Below are positions 27,801 through 37,399 of a DNA stretch of 64,000 bases, piece by piece (the first letter of the stretch is position 1; each line of letters begins with the position of its first letter). This DNA comes from Balanoglossus misakiensis (taxonomy: Eukaryota; Hemichordata): contig CM082576.2 in assembly GCA_040954595.2 (NCBI GenBank), positions 11,966,001 to 12,030,000 of the forward strand, given 5' to 3'. A program made the position numbers and the translations under genes. Below the pieces are notes generated by a model. That model saw only the letters and a list, made by a program, of their open reading frames with translations, was not told where the DNA came from and did not search any database.

Positions 27801-30800
27801 GGTAATGACACTGTACTGGAAATAAACGACTCCACCCTGACCATTGACATTGACGTTTATGGGTATGGGCGAGAGAGAATATACACTGAAATTTATGGAC
27901 TCCGCTGAGTTTTATCTGTTAGTTAATGTTTGCCTATCCTCTTCACTGACCTTCATCTCACTTGACAGTGGATACTGCAAACACCCTTGCATCATATTTA
28001 GGGTCAATTCTTCAATTTTCTAGTGTGAATCTACCATATACAGTCTGTAGGCTATACCTGTAGCTAGATCAGGTCTCACCATTAAAAAACTGGGATTTTT
28101 GACAGATGAAAGAAAACTATCATTGTCTTGCCTCTTCACTTTTACAGCTATAAAACAAAAAAATAATTTACCTTGAAGATAAAGGGTACAATATTTTCAA
28201 GTTCATAAAATTGTACATATTTTACATTTTAAACAACTGTACCTGCAAAATTTAACTCTAACCACGGGGTCGATAAATAAAATATATTTATTGATCAATA
28301 ACATACATTTATGTATTGGTGCATGTCTGTGTGTGCACAAGGAGACTACGCATTGGCTGTGACTTTGAGCCTACAATAACCAGGTGTCCCTCGGAGATAA
28401 TCGCCATAGAGACAGGCAACACTGTTGCACATCTCGATGGACTTGTAACATTTGTCAGGTCAGATTTACAACATAGGCTTCATGTAAATTTCATTCTGGC
28501 CGATAATCCCTCTTGGATATACGGCTAATCCAGGGCTAAACAAGCCCATGCCTATCCATTTTGTCTCCAACGTTCTCGATGATTATTAACAAATCTCTTC
28601 ATTTGTAGATGTTTCACTGGGGTTTTTTAATCAATTGCCACTCTCCCACGAGTGCACTTGATCATTTAGACACTGTCGGTGCCTCTTATTAATTTCACGG
28701 CTAAGGAATTCTCAGCCCATGAATATTTTTCTGTCAATGAAAGCAGGGAAGATTATGTGCAACAAATGAAGTATCTGAGGGTGTGATTAAATGCAAATCT
28801 CTCTCTCTTTAAAGTCATTTTCCTGTTACCTGGAAGTTATTTTTTTTTGTTCTGCAGAGGAAACCACATTGTAATTACTAGTGCTAAGCTTTGAAACCAG
28901 CGTATAAGACAGCACATGCATATACAGCAATACAGCTCTTCGGAACAACAGCACCAAGAAACCTGAACGGCACAGAAGCATTACAACAGACACTCACAAA
29001 GTGGCACCCTAATCAGTCGCAACCTTCACCCAAGGTGTGCTAGGGATGGCTTCCACTGAAGTCAGACCTTCAGGTAAATGAAGCTCTCACTAAAATTGCA
29101 CTTTTGATGAGTCATGGCAATGGACTTTGACAGATGCAACTTACAGTAGTAAGGATTCGTTCTCTGCCTATAAACATGAATGAACCATGCATGGCCCAGG
29201 GACTGTGATGAAACTGACAAACCTGTACGATTTGATCGGTCCAACACTTTGTCGCATATGACAACCTTACCTAACTGTCAGTGAACTGTCATGGAACTTA
29301 TACATATGACATTATCACAGTTACTCTACAAACATGAAAATCAAAAACCACATTTAATGGTATTAACATATCATACATGAAATGTACAAAAACTAGAGTT
29401 TCACATATTACAGAAAACATATTAAAGTTGAATTTGCAAATCTTAAGTAGCATGTGTAACGGATTTACCCTTATCTTGATTGTAAGAACTTTTGCCAAGT
29501 AAAGATGAATGGTTGTATATAACCACGTACTAGTGAAATGTGATTACATTTAGTACAGTGTCACGTTTACTGAACCTGATAATAATTGTGAATACGAAAA
29601 AACCCTCAGAAGAGACCTTGAGATTCTGAGCGGTCATGTACTGTATGAACACTGCGTGATGTCATTCCGAGATCTTAAAATGAGGCCAAGAGTAAAAGTA
29701 ATACAGCGAAGCCCTTCAGCGGTACTTCCATGACGTCACTGAAATGGTTAATCATTGTTCTGACCTCAGCGATGATAATGGAAATGTTCGGGGCCGCAAG
29801 ATTGAAAATTAAGGTAAATGGGGGTGACCTCACCACATGCGGAGCTCGCAAAGGCGGCCGTTTTTATTATTCCCAAAATGTTCAATTTGTAACTTGTTAG
29901 TAGTGACTGAGGAATTTATTGATAGTCTATAAATACAACATGATGAGTATATTGCCCTAGCAGGGAGGTCGAGGTTGGCACTTTTCATTTCTATGAATCC
30001 GGCTGAAGTCGTCTGATGTCAGGAGAGCATGCACGGCGCATTGTGTTGCGTGAACTGTGGCCGCGGCGGAATATGGCGTGATCAGCTCCTGGGCCAGTCT
30101 CCGGCTAGGGGGTGGGGAAACAAACTCGCTAGATTAATCGTTTTATTGCTCTGATGATCTGGCCACTTTCGGCCTGTTTGGTTACACTTCCCGTCTCTCA
30201 GGCAACGACAAGCTCGACAAGTGGCTCGGAGAGGACGTGGGATTGGAATGTCCGATTCGCTTTCCACTTCACCGGGATTTAACGGGAAAACAGCGCTTAC
30301 TTTCTTGAAGTGGTTATAAACGATACAATAAATTCAATGGAAAGACTTTCTCTGATTTCTTGTGTAAACAATGTTTACAGGGTTGGCAATGCAGAACTAA
30401 AGTGTTTTGAATCACGTCCGAAAAATGCCAAACGTACTTTTCAGATAACATTTGGTTCTTATCAGGGGGTGGGGGGGGGGATATATGGGGAATGGAAAAG
30501 ACGGTGCATATACCAGTGCAGAAAACTTCTCTGAGGCAACTGGACTGCATGACCTGTGAACTGAGACTTGACTGGTTGGTTGCTGTAATTACACATTTCA
30601 TGAGCAGGAACTACTGTCTTAATTATCATTTCTCTGATTTTCATGACAAAGCAATCAACAAATGCCACCTTTTCTATGGAAAACCTCCTTTTTGTCAGAA
30701 CTTAAACATTATCAAATCACTGAAGGGAGATGTCACACTTGAATGTTGTGGGATGAAATTGTGATATTCAACAGGTGGTTAGTACTAGCTTTAACCCTCC

Positions 30801-33800
30801 CTCAGCTGTACAGAAACTTACAACTACTAATTTCCAGAAATAATTCCATTTGATGCATTGAAAGCCAATGACATCAAACAGGAGGAAAGAACCTTTGCGG
30901 AAACAGCCAAATATAAATCATAGCGCAACATCCACGGCGACAGGCAACGAGGAGGAGGGGCAGGTTCCCATTAAAGTGGCCGTTTGTAACCCGAGTTGTT
31001 CATCACGACCAACTGAATTATGATCATTGTCAATGTTACAGAGTAACTTGGGAGATGAAACACAATTTCCGTGCACAGCTCACAGTAAAGCGACAGCATG
31101 AGCCGTTGAAAGGTTAAAGGAAACAAAAAGACAGCCATGATTTCTGAACAAAAACATGGAACTCTGCCGAGTTAAAGTGAAGCACTTTTAGTTTTTGACT
31201 TGTCAGTGTATGCCAATATCTTCAGCACCTTCACTTTAATAACTGCAGTTGAGTGATTGAGTTAGTTTCATCACTTTCACCTGTGACTAATTTACTTGTT
31301 CCTGATGATAAAAAATATACCGGGTAACTTCTGAAGAAAAAACCCACAGCGCAGTTATTGACTCGAGAGACAGAACTTTAGTATTCTAACTCCTGTGGGA
31401 GGAGGTAGGGAGTTTGATCTTCACAAACAGAAGATGGCATATGTCTAACAAATGCTATAGAGTTAGCATCTAGCCCTATATTCTATAAAGCCTTAAAATT
31501 TTTAAATACTTTCAGATGATCGCTGAAATAATCAGATTATGATGTGCAAATGAAATCAAAGAGGGTGACGATCTTATTTTGACTGATCTGCCAACATAAC
31601 TACCAGAGTATGCGACTTTCCATCTGGTTTTAATTCTTACTACTTCAAAAAAAGGTCAATGACAAAAATAAATAACACAGATTGATTAATGTGCACAACA
31701 TGATATCAGAACTCTACAGATGAACTCTTTTGGAGGTGCACCGCATTCAGGACAGCTTAACTTCCAGTATCAATTTACTCAGCAAGCTTGTTACTGGGAT
31801 TGACAGAAGAGGAAAAAACAGGAGCAGAACAAATATTTGCTTGAATTCGTATACTTTTCTCTTCGAGCTGACCACTTTCGATTGTTGGGAGGCAGTCACG
31901 TGAATCTGTTGGGATGGAGACGTTTACTTGAACATAACATCTTGGGAGAGTAGAGAGACTTCTTTAATGTTTCCTCAGCAATTCTTACTTCCAACCCCCC
32001 CAAACCCCCGCCTCCATTTAGCTACTATATACTCAGCAACTTCACCCATTTATACTCACTTAATATCAAATCTTTTGTCGTTTTACTTCTATAATATTTC
32101 TGATATTCCTTTACACCTGCCATTCTCCCACTGAAACCTTTCAACTCATTACAAAATCAGCTACAAATCAGCTTGATTTGTTTGTGGCTCTCATTAAAAT
32201 GCTATATTAACTTTCAAATTGTTGGGCAGCTTTCTTTCAATGCACACTAAATTCACATGGAAACTATCAAATCATCCCTCCAAAAATTATTATGTCCTCC
32301 TCTATCTCTCCTCGCAGTACAATCTGTTCAAGTGTATCATCGCCATCCCTGACCTTCATTCCCCGCGCCAATAAACTTGTTTCCAAAAACTCAGCAAAAC
32401 AACTTCAAACAAGCAGCCAACTGAAGTGGCAGTTGATCGTTCAACTCAAGAACACTTTGCAGCTGATCCCCCTTGTTAATCAACGCTGCTTAAGAGAAGA
32501 AGACAAACAGAGAGACAGACGTCTCTGACCAGTAGCGTTTACCTTTGTAGGCCAAGTACAGGACAGGGCATGCCTACCCTCTCTGACTTCAGGTATTTGC
32601 ACATTTTTTATTACTGTCATAAAAACAAAATGGATGTTTGATTGGAAAATGACGGAGCGGGTCACCCCAGTTCACTTGGTCAGAGGTGAAAGTAAAAATT
32701 TAGACTGCGAGTGCCGGAATCATTCAGCCGATTTTTCTTACTGGACACTTTCACCTCCCCTTCAAAAAGCCATACTTATTAATTTGAAAGCAACACTAAC
32801 AATTTATGATAAACAAGTTAAACTCCCATTTGTTAGTAAAATTGGTCTTTGTATCCAGTCCTCAAAAACATGGTGATTAAATGTTCTTTTCTCGCATGAT
32901 GTATACTTCCAATAAAAGTGAATAAATCTTACACAGTGAATAAACAATATTTGGTGTTCATTTCATTCCCATGATATATACTTCCCATATAAAGCCAGTA
33001 TTCAATGAAGAAAAAGTATCATATTAGAATCTGACTGGTCCATATTTTTCCCCTTTTAAATTTTTTTCTGGCTGCCTAGAACATATGATGAAGCAGAACT
33101 ATTAGGTCTTGCTGGCATATTTTCAAGGGAAGGAGAATTGAGAAAAGACAAATAGATGTCTACGAACTCTGAGAAGGAAACAGGAACTGAGACGGCGGTA
33201 GAAACACGCAATACAACCACATGAACTAGGAGAAAGGTGAAGGACAGAGTGTCCTTTATATTTATACTCCAGGGTTGATTCTTCGTTTCAAACTTCTGAA
33301 GTGAAGTGAAGTACTTTCAATATGCACGTGAATAACTGAAGCCACGCCCATCTGCAACGAAATAGAACTGCCCGTGGGAATATGAAATTTAATCAAATCT
33401 TTCAATTAAGCAATGGCTCTCCTGTGTACTTGAGGACAATGTTGGATTTGTGTGCCCATTTATTTATACTAATTCTGTTCTGTTTTTTTCGGGTATTTGT
33501 ACGAGGAGATGATTAGATGATTGCCTGGGTTTGCTGGCATGAAAAATAACTATGGAGGAAATTACAGGAATTCTCACGAGTATTACAGTTGTAATTACAC
33601 CTTGCCTTTTTGTGTGATTTGTCGTGGCTTCTGTTTTTCACCGATCAAGGTGTGAAAGTTCACTTGTACCTCAGTCAAACGCTGGGAGCCCCCCGACGCG
33701 ACGACCAGAGATAAAACCGAAACAAACAGCTTGATGTATGTTGCAAATTTAAAATGTTCCGAAACCCCCATTTACAACCATTATTGTCGAAGTGCCTCGG

Positions 33801-36800
33801 CAACCGGCATAAAAAACGGTTCTCTGGTGGGATTTAAATGTGACATAATGACCGCAGAAGTGAAATGCAGCAAGGGGACGGGGGTGTTTCTCAGGGCGAA
33901 AAAACAGGCCATTTAGAAGCCATTGAAGGCAATCTAGAGCAATGGGGTAATTTGTAGTTGCGGCATACAACCTAGCTATGCAGCTAGCTCTGATATATTC
34001 TACGCAAGCAGTAAAGTCTAAGACCCTGATGAATGTCTGAGCGCCTAGGGCTAGCGCTATACTGCACCCATACACCGGGTAAATTATACATGGAACAGAG
34101 TAATTCCACTATTCCCAGCTTACTGAACGTTTCTCATTTCAATGACCAATGATAAAGTTTAGGCATTCAATTTCCACATCAGATGAGGTAAAGGCACATT
34201 AGGATATCCCTTTACAATGATGAAAACATCTATCAATGAAACATTAGTGGCTCAATATATTATGTTTGCTTTGGATTGTTTTTCTGTTTTTGGATCCTGC
34301 GTAGAAGCTTATATATCATAGGCAATTTGTGATATAAATCGTTTCACACAGGTATTTTAATGATCTTCGCCAATATTTACCTGTATTAGAATCTAATTCA
34401 AAACATCTGTATTTTGTAGCATTTCACTGATTTCAAGAAAAAAATAGAAAATGGAAAAATTCTCAGGAAAAAATCACATGATGATAATAAACAGCCTAAA
34501 TTACATGTATCAGAATTAGAGCAGCTGAAATATGATCTCGGACATACAGCTAACACAAATTACCATAATGTACAATTAAATTTACTTCTTCAACAATATA
34601 TTTTGTGAACCATCAAATGCTGAACTTGATCAACGCTTTCTGTCAAATATTTGAACATTGAGCCTTATGCACTAAGACAATGAATTCACGTTTCCGGAAA
34701 TCAAAACACACGCTTAATGGGCAACAATACAATAATTTCTCACAGCTTGAAGAAATTTCCAGTAATAGACTTGTTCATTCGTGAAATAATAATCAAATCA
34801 GTAAACATTAACAAAACACTTGCTTTGAAATTAATAAAATTATGGTTAAGGTGTATTTTCGTGGGTAAATGGCGACGCACACTCAGCAATAGCAAAGATC
34901 TGACTGACCCGAGAGAAGTTAACAATGGAACAATGGCAGATCCAACGTAAAACTTCTCAAACCCCTTGGAGTTGCAGAAATATCTAATCTAATTATTAAT
35001 AACGGAAGAGATGAGTGGATGATTTCATCAAACTAAAACCCAGGTAACCTTTGCAGATTTACCATTTAACACATCGTCAGTTGCCATAGAAATCTCTGTC
35101 TGTCATAGCCTCTTTGTCTGGCAGGCTCTGAATCCCGTTCATTTTTTAATCGAGACACTGAAAAAATTTCAGTCAACATGCGTGATTTGTATAGAAAATT
35201 AAGAATACGCTGGTATATGTTCTAACAAAATAACAAAAGTTTACTTATTTTGCCATATTTTCTGCGTGCATGTTTTTTCTGCTGCGTGTCTCACATGTTG
35301 AGGTGCAGTTTTCACTTTTTATAATCACACACGTGTCGGGGCAACTGCCTAAAGTGAACAGCAAACACTCGAGGCGTACGTGAAACAAATTTATTGCCAC
35401 CAATACCTTTCGATGTGACGTATCGTTTACATTATAGTGAAACGCAGAATAACTACTTCTACCGTGAAATATTGCAGGTGAAATTGTTTAACGCTGATGA
35501 GATTACAAGTGTGTAAAATTTCTTGACCGTACTACAGTGCACACAAAGCAAACCACTTCACGGGGTTGAAATTTATACTCAGCACTTTCATTGTGCCAAA
35601 TGTACACAAGCCCCTGTTTTACTGGGGGGGGGGGGGCACTGATGTGGGGATGGGATACATTTCACAGCAATGACTGCTACATAAAATCAGTGTACAATAC
35701 TCATTCTCCTAACATTTTTTTCTCTTCAATTTATGCAAATGATGTCACAAGGGACCCAAGCTTATTCTTTAATTTTGTACAATTTACGTTTGACGTCTTC
35801 AAATTTTGCCTACTGTACGGTGGCCCGAGGCGTCAATATCCATCCATCTTACACTTCTGGTATGAATTCTGAGTGCATGCAATTTGCGGCAGTCTAAAAT
35901 AACCATATCACAGGGAAACCTTGGCCATTGTTACCCCAGGCACTATTTGTTCAGTGGAATGAATTGGCAGATAACTGTCAGAAGATGTGTATTCCTGTTT
36001 GCACAGAGAAATGACAATGTTTTGTTTTGATGACCCTATATCGCGGCAAAGAATTAAAATTGCGCTTTTCGTTAATCTTTTGGAAAGTAGCCAGGTCACA
36101 GTACTTTTTCTCAAGAACATATTTTTTTCTCAGCAAAACTGACCAGATATGCTTCTATCTCGTGTCTCAAATTTTGAAAGACACCAATCTCTTAAGTCAT
36201 AATCCATTAATTAATCTATACTTCCTCGTCGTTGCAGCCTACCTAGTTGGACACTTTTTAACGGAAAAATGCTACATGTATTATAATTTATCTGTTTAAC
36301 AAAAAGCTGTCAAGTGCATTTCAGTTATTACAGGATATTGCTGGTTTTCCATTTTTTTTTACCATTTCCCCCCAAGAATGAATTGAAAACTACTGCTGTC
36401 TATACAACGTTGAAAAGTAGTCACCTTTGAAGGTCATAACCTACAATGTACTTAGTTCTATAAAAGCAAATATTAATTTTTCTCAGAAACTGTCACGTGA
36501 GCTTACTGCACTATACACTAAATGACATATCTCCCTGATAAAAATAATGAACATGCAAGATAGTTTTAAGAAATCTGATTGGCATCAATAATAATTAAAA
36601 TTAATAACAGTTATGAAAAATACAGTATAGCACTGGCTTAGTACACAGTTGGAAAGGAATTTAAAAATATTGTTTTGGTGGAATTCGCCAAGTGAGATGG
36701 TATTGGATTTATGGTAGCCTGTACTTACGTTCACCTTCTCCCAGTTACAGTTGGCCGTGCACTGGGCATCACACAGAGCCTGGACGGCAGAGCTGTCCAG

Positions 36801-36926
36801 GGGAACGCCGTCTTCCCTCTCCCCCTGGTCTCCATCAGTGACAGCAACGACAGCCACACACTCACAGCAGATGATAGCACACACTAGGAGATAAGAGGAA
36901 GTTCTAGTAGTAGTAGTAGTAGCCAT
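9249..36926 (-). CDS. Torso-like receptor tyrosine kinase with fibronectin III modules (whole gene span)
   Basis: A single-pass plasma membrane receptor that should bind an extracellular ligand and signal by tyrosine phosphorylation, probably through Ras/MAPK as in Torso. Coding exons in transcription order: 36926-36729 (signal peptide), partly unresolved exons, then 22398-22217, 21578-21461, 20959-20873, 20515-20418, 19701-19662, 19284-19243, 18505-18291, 17744-17688, 17429-17357, 16750-16384 (membrane), 15833-15631, 15251-15067, 14718-14626, 12553-12339, 11681-11544 (kinase) and 9840-9249. All phases from 22398 onward agree, giving about 900 residues. Kinase landmarks are [43 protein letters not shown] and [19 protein letters not shown] and [14 protein letters not shown] resemble Torso more than FGFR or Kit. 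The N-terminal cysteine cluster also recalls Torso. A lineage-specific FN3 kinase is the main alternative. Confidence 0.88.
9882..11543. other. Last intron of the receptor kinase gene
   Basis: I see no exon in this intron. It contains a CA-rich stretch at about 11285-11340 and otherwise ordinary AT-rich sequence. Confidence 0.6.
11544..11681 (-). CDS. Receptor kinase exon: C-lobe (WSFG to YRMEKP)
   Basis: Bounded by TTTCAG and GTAAGT on the minus strand, 138 bases, phase 2 to 2. It encodes the invariant [10 protein letters not shown] segment, [10 protein letters not shown] and the [11 protein letters not shown] segment of the tyrosine kinase C-lobe. Confidence 0.95.
12339..12553 (-). CDS. 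Receptor kinase exon: catalytic and activation loops
   Basis: The exon (GTAG acceptor, GTAAGT donor, 215 bases, phase 0 to 2) encodes the catalytic loop [10 protein letters not shown], the DFGL magnesium-binding motif and the PIKWMSVEA segment. The activation loop holds tyrosines in [14 protein letters not shown]. The key catalytic residues are present, so the kinase should be active. Confidence 0.96.
12554..14625. other. Kinase-domain intron
   Basis: No exon is seen. A short repeat copy bounded by CCCTTTCAC and GTGAAAGGG lies at 14357-14448. Open frames around 13.36-13.75 kb have no domain and no fitting splice phase. Confidence 0.6.
14357..14448. repeat. Short inverted-repeat element, copy A
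   Basis: The element starts with TTAACCCTTTCAC and ends with GGTGGTGAAAGGGT, so its ends are inverted repeats of each other. The interior contains a conserved CCATAGAAAACAATGGGTTT core. Three related copies lie in other introns of this gene. It looks like a MITE. Confidence 0.7.
14626..14718 (-). CDS. Receptor kinase exon: short kinase insert and helix E
   Basis: 93 bases, phase 0 to 0, with TTTCAG acceptor and GTAAGT donor. It encodes about 14 residues of hydrophilic kinase insert followed by [17 protein letters not shown], which leads directly into EFLSQKG of the next exon. The insert is far shorter than the long one I recall for fly Torso. Confidence 0.93.
15067..15251 (-). CDS. Receptor kinase exon: helix C to hinge
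   Basis: 185 bases, phase 1 to 0. It encodes the helix C segment [18 protein letters not shown] with the conserved Glu, then [20 protein letters not shown] of the hinge and the start of the kinase insert. Confidence 0.95.
15631..15833 (-). CDS. Receptor kinase exon: juxtamembrane end, glycine loop and ATP lysine
   Basis: 203 bases, phase 2 to 1. It encodes [20 protein letters not shown] with the nucleotide-binding loop, a longer than usual loop rich in Ser and Gln between strands 2 and 3, and VAVAVKMLH with the ATP-anchoring lysine. Confidence 0.95.
16150..16246. repeat. Short inverted-repeat element, copy B
   Basis: Shares CCAACTTTACCATAGAAAA and CCATGGTGGTGAAAGGGTTAA with copy A in the same orientation. 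The left end has drifted (CACCCATTTCCC). Confidence 0.6.
16384..16750 (-). CDS. Receptor kinase exon: extracellular stalk, membrane segment, juxtamembrane
   Basis: 367 bases, phase 1 to 2. It encodes a Ser/Thr-rich stalk with N-glycosylation sequons (NST, NIST), then the single hydrophobic helix [20 protein letters not shown] and following residues, a basic stop (FRYQR) and a juxtamembrane part with NIYISPKLY. Confidence 0.93.
16958..17010. repeat. Short inverted-repeat element, copy C (partial)
   Basis: AACCCTTTCACTAACATGG followed by CAGTCCAAACCCATTGTTTT matches the reverse complement of the right half of copy A. The other end is lost. Confidence 0.55.
17357..17429 (-). CDS. Receptor kinase exon: FN3 end before the stalk
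   Basis: 73 bases, phase 0 to 1, with TTTCAG acceptor and GTAAGT donor. It encodes [20 protein letters not shown], the last strand of the third confident FN3 module. Confidence 0.85.
17688..17744 (-). CDS. Receptor kinase exon: FN3 strands E-F
   Basis: 57 bases, phase 0 to 0. It encodes [16 protein letters not shown], a textbook FN3 L-P-x-T-x-Y pattern. Confidence 0.9.
18291..18505 (-). CDS. Receptor kinase exon: first half of third FN3 module
   Basis: 215 bases, phase 1 to 0. It encodes [13 protein letters not shown], then [20 protein letters not shown] and [10 protein letters not shown], with the Trp of strand B and the Tyr-Val-Glu-Trp of strand C as expected for FN3. Confidence 0.93.
19243..19284 (-). 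CDS. Receptor kinase exon: cysteine pair
   Basis: A 42-base exon, phase 1 to 1, with TTTCAG acceptor and GTAAGT donor. It encodes [13 protein letters not shown]. The reading depends on both neighbours agreeing in phase, which they do. Confidence 0.8.
19662..19701 (-). CDS. Receptor kinase microexon
   Basis: A 40-base exon, phase 0 to 1, encoding [13 protein letters not shown]. Only this frame is open across it, and it fits the GGT end of the upstream exon and the E codon shared with the downstream exon. Confidence 0.8.
20418..20515 (-). CDS. Receptor kinase exon: second FN3 module, strand C region
   Basis: 98 bases, phase 1 to 0. It encodes [20 protein letters not shown] and [12 protein letters not shown]. 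Two donors overlap; GTGAGT after CCTGGT is chosen because the next exon is open only in phase 0. Confidence 0.88.
20873..20959 (-). CDS. Receptor kinase exon: second FN3 module, strands A-B
   Basis: 87 bases, phase 1 to 1. It encodes [20 protein letters not shown] and KVNVSCKPS, where Cys replaces the usual strand B Trp. Confidence 0.88.
21080..21171. repeat. Short inverted-repeat element, copy D
   Basis: Starts TTAACCCTTTCACCAACATGG and ends GGGGGTGAAAGTGTTAA. Both ends and TTAA borders are kept, the centre has diverged. Confidence 0.65.
21461..21578 (-). CDS. Receptor kinase exon: second half of first confident FN3 module
   Basis: 118 bases, phase 0 to 1. It encodes [20 protein letters not shown] followed by [10 protein letters not shown], the L-x-x-x-x-Y-x-F-x-V-x-A pattern of FN3 strands E-G. 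Confidence 0.93.
22217..22398 (-). CDS. Receptor kinase exon: first half of first confident FN3 module
   Basis: 182 bases, phase 1 to 0. It encodes [20 protein letters not shown] and [12 protein letters not shown], with the strand B Trp and strand C tyrosines of FN3. This is the most 5' exon whose joining is certain. Confidence 0.92.
24695..24748 (-). CDS. Tentative receptor kinase exon, cysteine-rich
   Basis: The sequence is flanked on the minus strand by a good acceptor (ATTCCTTGTAG) and a perfect donor (GTAAGTAT). It is 54 bases, and only phase 0 is open, giving [18 protein letters not shown]. The three cysteines suit an extracellular region. The joining to neighbours is not proven. Confidence 0.45.
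26372..26555. mobile_element. MITE with TACTGTAAAAC inverted repeats
   Basis: The left end reads TACTGTAAAACAGATTATTT and the reverse complement of the right end reads TACTGTAAAACGAGTTATTT; both continue into TTCGC, so the inverted repeats match over about 25 bases. TA borders on both sides fit a Tc1/mariner type target duplication. The interior is noncoding, so it would need a transposase supplied from elsewhere. Confidence 0.8.
27767..27810 (-). CDS. Tentative receptor kinase exon
   Basis: With acceptor TTCCAGTACAG and donor GTAATT, 44 bases read [15 protein letters not shown] in phase 1 to 0. An alternative acceptor five bases upstream also stays open. It looks like an extracellular strand, but the exon before it is not identified. 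Confidence 0.3.
32543..32613 (-). CDS. Tentative receptor kinase exon, FN3-like strand A-B
   Basis: A pyrimidine-rich acceptor (TTTTGTTTTTATGACAG) and a GTAAAC donor bound 71 bases that read [20 protein letters not shown] then WPTK in phase 1 to 0. The spacing of V-x-I, L-x-C and W is like an FN3 strand A-B. It fits as the start of an N-terminal FN3 module. Confidence 0.45.
36729..36926 (-). CDS. Receptor kinase first coding exon: signal peptide and cysteine cluster
   Basis: The ATG at 36926-36924 sits in a strong Kozak context (GCCATGG). The first 30 residues are [20 protein letters not shown] continuing into a hydrophobic stretch, a clear signal peptide. An acidic segment follows, then [16 protein letters not shown] before a GTAAGT donor in phase 0. 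The cysteine cluster right after the signal peptide resembles the start of mature Torso. An upstream GTG in the same frame is not used as start because the ATG is far better placed. Confidence 0.82.
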
Positions 36927-37390
36927 GGCAAAAGCAAAACGCCCGACAGTCACTGTCTGTACAGCATATTGCCTATATTCGAAAACTGATGTCTCAGCAG
37001 TGAGGATGGGGGAGAGTGATTATATGGCACATTCGCACCGCTCTCTCTCACGCCGGAATAATGGGAGAGGCATTTTTCTGAATCCACCGCCGTGTCATGT
37101 CACAATCACCCCATATGTGCATGATTCTTTGAATACTGATGGTCAGGTACTTATAACAACGGGCGTGCAATCAATGCTCTAGTGGTGGAGCAAATGATAG
37201 TGTTTACTCACCTGAATGGACTTACTACTCGTGCTATATAAACCATGCTTCATAAATATTTGCAGCGTGTGGGCGGAGTCCCGGCCGTCGGTGATTGGAT
37301 TAAAGTTAATTGGATTGACAGCCGTCTGCTGACACTCTTGACGTCATATCCTGGTTCAAGGTTCACGCACAGCGAGGAACTGGTGCAAGT

Positions 37391-37399
37391 TTTTATATA
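37391..37399 (-). promoter_or_regulatory. Candidate TATA box for the receptor kinase gene
   Basis: On the minus strand TATATAAAA stands about 470 bases upstream of the start codon. A consensus splice donor (CAG before GTGAGT) follows at 37212, so a short noncoding first exon spliced into the ATG exon is a consistent model. Neither is proven. Confidence 0.35.

Larger units (their letters stand above)
22399..36728. other. Long 5' introns of the receptor kinase gene, partly unresolved
   Basis: About 14 kb lies between the signal peptide exon (ending in phase 0) and the first certain FN3 exon (starting in phase 1). At least one more FN3 half-module must lie here. Candidate small exons are listed separately at 24695-24748, 27767-27810 and 32543-32613. 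A 19-base piece at 24102-24120 would be open in phase 0 to 1. The rest is AT-rich intron with a MITE at 26372-26555, homopolymer runs (C at 22799-22815, G near 30470 and 35624) and no other supported gene. Confidence 0.5.

Noticed and set aside
30082-30267. Cysteine-containing minus-strand frame in a GC-rich stretch
   Set aside because: I found no acceptor and donor that give a phase-compatible exon; it could be regulatory DNA.
34391-34445. Minus-strand piece with a perfect CAG-GTAAAT donor near 34390
   Set aside because: All frames from the good acceptor contain stops; only a 26-base version from a poor acceptor stays open.
35087-35150. Minus-strand frame [16 protein letters not shown]
   Set aside because: It stops in frame and lacks a donor.
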